DNA from: Planococcus citri
Lineage: Eukaryota > Arthropoda > Insecta > Hemiptera > Pseudococcidae
Assembly: GCF_950023065.1 (NCBI RefSeq)
Contig: NC_088677.1
Coordinates: forward strand, 34,369,230-34,433,229
Length of the DNA stretch: 64,000 nucleotides
Direction of reading: 5' to 3'
Made by a program: the position numbers and the translations under genes. Of the stretch, positions 60,601 through 64,000 are shown in pieces. The notes below the pieces were generated by a model. It was not told the DNA's origin, made no database searches, and worked only from the letters and a program-made list of their open reading frames with translations. The number at the start of each line of letters is the position of its first letter. Position 1 is the first letter of the stretch.

Positions 60601-63600
60601 TTCTGCATTCGCAGCATTACATTCACGAACAGCGAATTCAATTCCAAAGTGAATTGTTCGAGAACAAACTGACAGATGACCGACTGTCAAAATAAGATTT
60701 CGATGTAAAAAAATGTTCAGATCAAACGAAACAGATAAAATTGAAATCGCATAACTTCGAGCTTTCAATAATTTGCTTCCAAAAATTGCATCAGAATTTC
60801 TAATACTTGAATGCACTTTTTTGTTATTTTTCCTTCAAAAAAGGCGCGAGGAGGGTTTTTCTTGGTATTAATTTTGATGGAACCCAAAGTCAACTGCAAG
60901 GTGGAATTCAAATGATAATGATACATAGAATGTATGTAGCTGTTCTTTTGGTGGGAATTACTTAAAACAGCAAACCCTACAGGGGAGGGATAGAACGAAA
61001 TCACAAACAGAAAAAATTTGTCAATTCATAAAAATTTCCAAATGAGAGCAACAGAGCATTCAGAACACAGAATGAGAAAAGTAGTACTATCATGGGAGGA
61101 AATAAGTGCGTTCTGGTTCATGAAATATACAGAATAACGCCACCAAAAAAATCATTTCTTGAACCAAAAACTCGTATTAAAATAATACAATACAAAACAT
61201 TTGCTACTGCAGAAAAATAACACGAAAATTGATTCTCAATTTTGATCTATAGCCTTTGTTGCACAAACACTCACACCCCAATTTTTTTTTTTAATTTATA
61301 AAAAAAATTAAAAAGTACGTGACGAGCTGACGACAAAAACTCGAAAGTCTGTATTCTAAAACTCTAAACTATCCAGAAAGTGTGCACAGATCTTTGCACT
61401 TTTACTAAAAACAAAGAAAGGTGCGACCTCTTTCATGAAAATGAGGAAACAGCACTGCGTAATCAACAGCGCGATCTGAGGACGAAAATAGCCAACAAGC
61501 TAGGCAGATGACACAGAGATCGCGCTGAGATGAGATTCATGGATGAGAGCGAAGAATTAAAAAAAAAAACAAGGGACATTCACCGAATACAATAATTCAA
61601 AAATTGGTTAAAAAGAAAATAAATAAAAAATACATAAATGATTCATCCTAATCTTAAGCAAAATGTATTCCAATAAAGTACATGAAATTGAAGTTGTTTC
61701 GAAAAATTATACATTGAAGTCTGATTGAACGTGAAAAAAATTTCCAATATGAAATTGTTCGACTGACCACGCAATAATGAAATCAGACTGAACAACTCGA
61801 TAGTACCTCTACGTCTACTCTACCTAACACCAAATGAATCGAACATTCATTACAGACATTACAGTACATAGTGCATACTACATACATACGCAATTGTGCA
61901 AAATTAAACGATGGTGAAAAAGTACATTCGATTAAGATAATTCGAAGTGCCAGTGGTGCACCTGCAGTTTTTTTGAGTTCACCCCCCCCCCCAATTGCGG
62001 ATGAAAATGTGGAATAAAACATTTCTGTTTGAGAATCAATTTTTTAAATAAAACTTTCGTTCTTGCTTCGTTCAAAAAATAAATCACACATTACGAAAGA
62101 TTTTAGACACATTACCTCAAATTTTGATTTTTTAAGCCAACAAATCTGGGTTTGCTCCGCCCTCCATCATGAACAAAAATTAAAAATCCTTCTATGATTT
62201 TACCCTGGATACCACTGCAAGCTTTACCCACAACAGCGCGGAAACTGAGAATATAAAAGGATGAAAATACATACAGCTAAATGAAATTCCACGTCGTAAA
62301 ATGGCATCGAGTCCTCAGACAAAAATTTTAAAATTCATTGAATCTTTCTATCAAAAATTATCTAACACATCTTTTCCTTTTCGGATTTCTTCATTGACAA
62401 ACTACTAATAAATTATTATGTTCGATATTAAAATACAATACTTGCATAATATTATCAAGCCAGCAATGACACAGGTGAGATACTGAAATTACATCGAATC
62501 AGTATAAGTAAGCACTCCACATTAAAAATTTAATCGATTCATCCACCAAAAATGTAGTAAGTACAATGTAAACTGTAAACTGTTAACCCACAGAATTTTG
62601 AAATTTGCTGCGATTTTTGAACAAATGTATTTTCAGAGTGAAATTAATTTCTAATTTAGTTTCTTGGGTTATATTTTTTTGTTTCATGGTTGTTTTTTGT
62701 TCATGATAAAAAAAGAAAGGTAATTTGCACATTTTTTCTGTAATTTTCCAATTCCAAAGCGACTCATAGCAAATACAACTTTATTTAATCGGAAAATATT
62801 TCTATATAAATTTGAAATATTGAAGATTTAGCACCATCGATCAGTAATCAGGCTAGCACATGAATAACGAGAGGTATTAAAAAGAGAAATAGGCTGCAGA
62901 CAGAAGCTAGGTGATGTGATAAAATAAAATCAATTGCACAATAATATTCTGCGTGTAGTTTGGAGGAAAAACTACAGCTCATATGTGAAAAACGCGGTAG
63001 TAATAATCAAAGCAATCAACACTGGCTTGTCAATAAATTTTGCAAACAACAGGAACATGTAATATGAAATGAAATAGCAAAATGGAATTATACAAGGAGC
63101 TGTATCGACAACATAAGAGTAAAACTTTCCAAAATTATTCCGAACTATTGATCACTTATCGCATCGCATAACACTAAAGAAATACGATGCGACGGGCACC
63201 ACTCAATGAGCCTCGTGAAAAGAAATCATTGAAAAACACAAACATCATCGTATGATAATGAAACATAACAAATTGAATATTAAATTATTCTATCGTTTCA
63301 ACATAATTCAAATCGAATATATTGGCTTACTTTGTGATAAACGCATTCGAGAGATTACACGAAAAGTAGCTCCTTATTGGATTCCTCGTGATAAACTTCA
63401 TCGCAAAGCCGGTACACACTAAAATTTGCGCTTCTCAAAAAACCGGAAACACTTCATGATCAACGGATGACAAATTTCTTGTGCCGCCAAAACGCAAAGT
63501 TCCTATTCGCGAAAGATGCTGAAATAAAAACAGTCGAATTAAAACACCGATCTTAGTTATACATTGTTTACGAATGAGTAAAATGTGATTATACGCATCA

Positions 63601-64000
63601 GACAACGGGTCTATTTAAATAAAGACAAAATTACCTAGAGTCAAATACGCACACACATACTTCACATAATCTTACACTAGAAAATAATCAATTAGTTGAT
63701 CACGTTGATTAGTGATTACTTACAAAAATTCGTCCACTTTTTTCAACACCATACTATAGCGTATCCCAAAGATAAAAAAAACACCGTTGCTAGACATACA
63801 CTAACACACATGCTACAGCTAACACCTACATAATCACGCCGACTAGGACTTCTCAAAATATAACGTGGTTTATCTACGTTTCGAATAATTAAAAAATGCA
63901 CCCAAAAAATATGGTAAAATGTTCCAAACACGCCACATCCCTTGATATGCAAGGGATGAAAATCGTCATGGCGACCGCGTGTTTCCAACAATAAAAATGT
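57666..64000. other. Right end of window, no gene recognised
   Basis: AT-rich with a few GC-richer patches near 58400-58700. The minus-strand frame at 58352-58735 (a conventional ATG begins MVTQPEQVADFFSD) has protein-like composition but no known homology. Because eya lacks its first exon and is read leftwards, the promoter and 5' exon(s) of eya may lie here or beyond, but I could not place them. Confidence 0.35.

Overview
The window is eukaryotic nuclear DNA from an insect. It has AT-rich introns with GT-AG (and one AT-AC) boundaries, long introns, and insect-style orthologues. The palindromic word GGTACC, usually as TAGGTACCT or GTAGGTACC, recurs through the non-coding DNA. From memory this is common in sap-feeding Hemiptera (aphids, mealybugs), so a sternorrhynchan is my low-confidence guess.

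Layout. (1) 24-5909, minus: a complete 22-exon TECPR2 orthologue (WD40 head, disordered middle, tectonin repeats, C-terminal LIR). (2) 6967-7486, minus: HSBP1 in three exons, whose second intron is a textbook U12-type AT-AC intron. (3) 7911-8501, plus: Snapin (BLOC-1 subunit), divergent from HSBP1 across 424 bp. (4) From 9074 upward, minus: eyes absent (eya). Sixteen exons join in a consistent reading frame from 41161 down to the stop at 9074; its first exon(s) were not found. A 26-kb eya intron (14780-40913) and smaller introns are loaded with transposons. These are a Ty3/gypsy element at 19033-24131 (CsRn1-like, visually identical 135-bp LTRs, 4-bp TSD), itself split by a non-autonomous hAT-like insertion (20490-21345), a second hAT-like MITE (11885-12322), and several foldback or tandem repeats. 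(5) 41162-64000: no confidently recognised protein gene. It holds an array of four related hairpins (51571-52562), a GC-rich island, a 1.17-kb TIR element (53964-55135) and degenerate repeats.

Most notable: the four hairpins are each 82-84 nt. They share arm sequences (5' arm GGTRACT..., 3' arm TCAAGAAA...GTTACC), differ in loops and flanks, and carry substitutions that keep pairing on the plus strand only through G-U wobble. That is the profile of a tandemly duplicated, apparently undescribed microRNA cluster, upstream of or inside the eya locus on the opposite strand. TECPR2 and Snapin (BLOC-1) both act in autophagosome/lysosome trafficking, so the left end may be a small functional neighbourhood, although chance linkage is not excluded.

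Exon boundaries were derived by hand from splice sites and reading-frame phase. Boundaries that pass the phase test through the whole gene are reliable; UTRs and transcription starts are not resolved.
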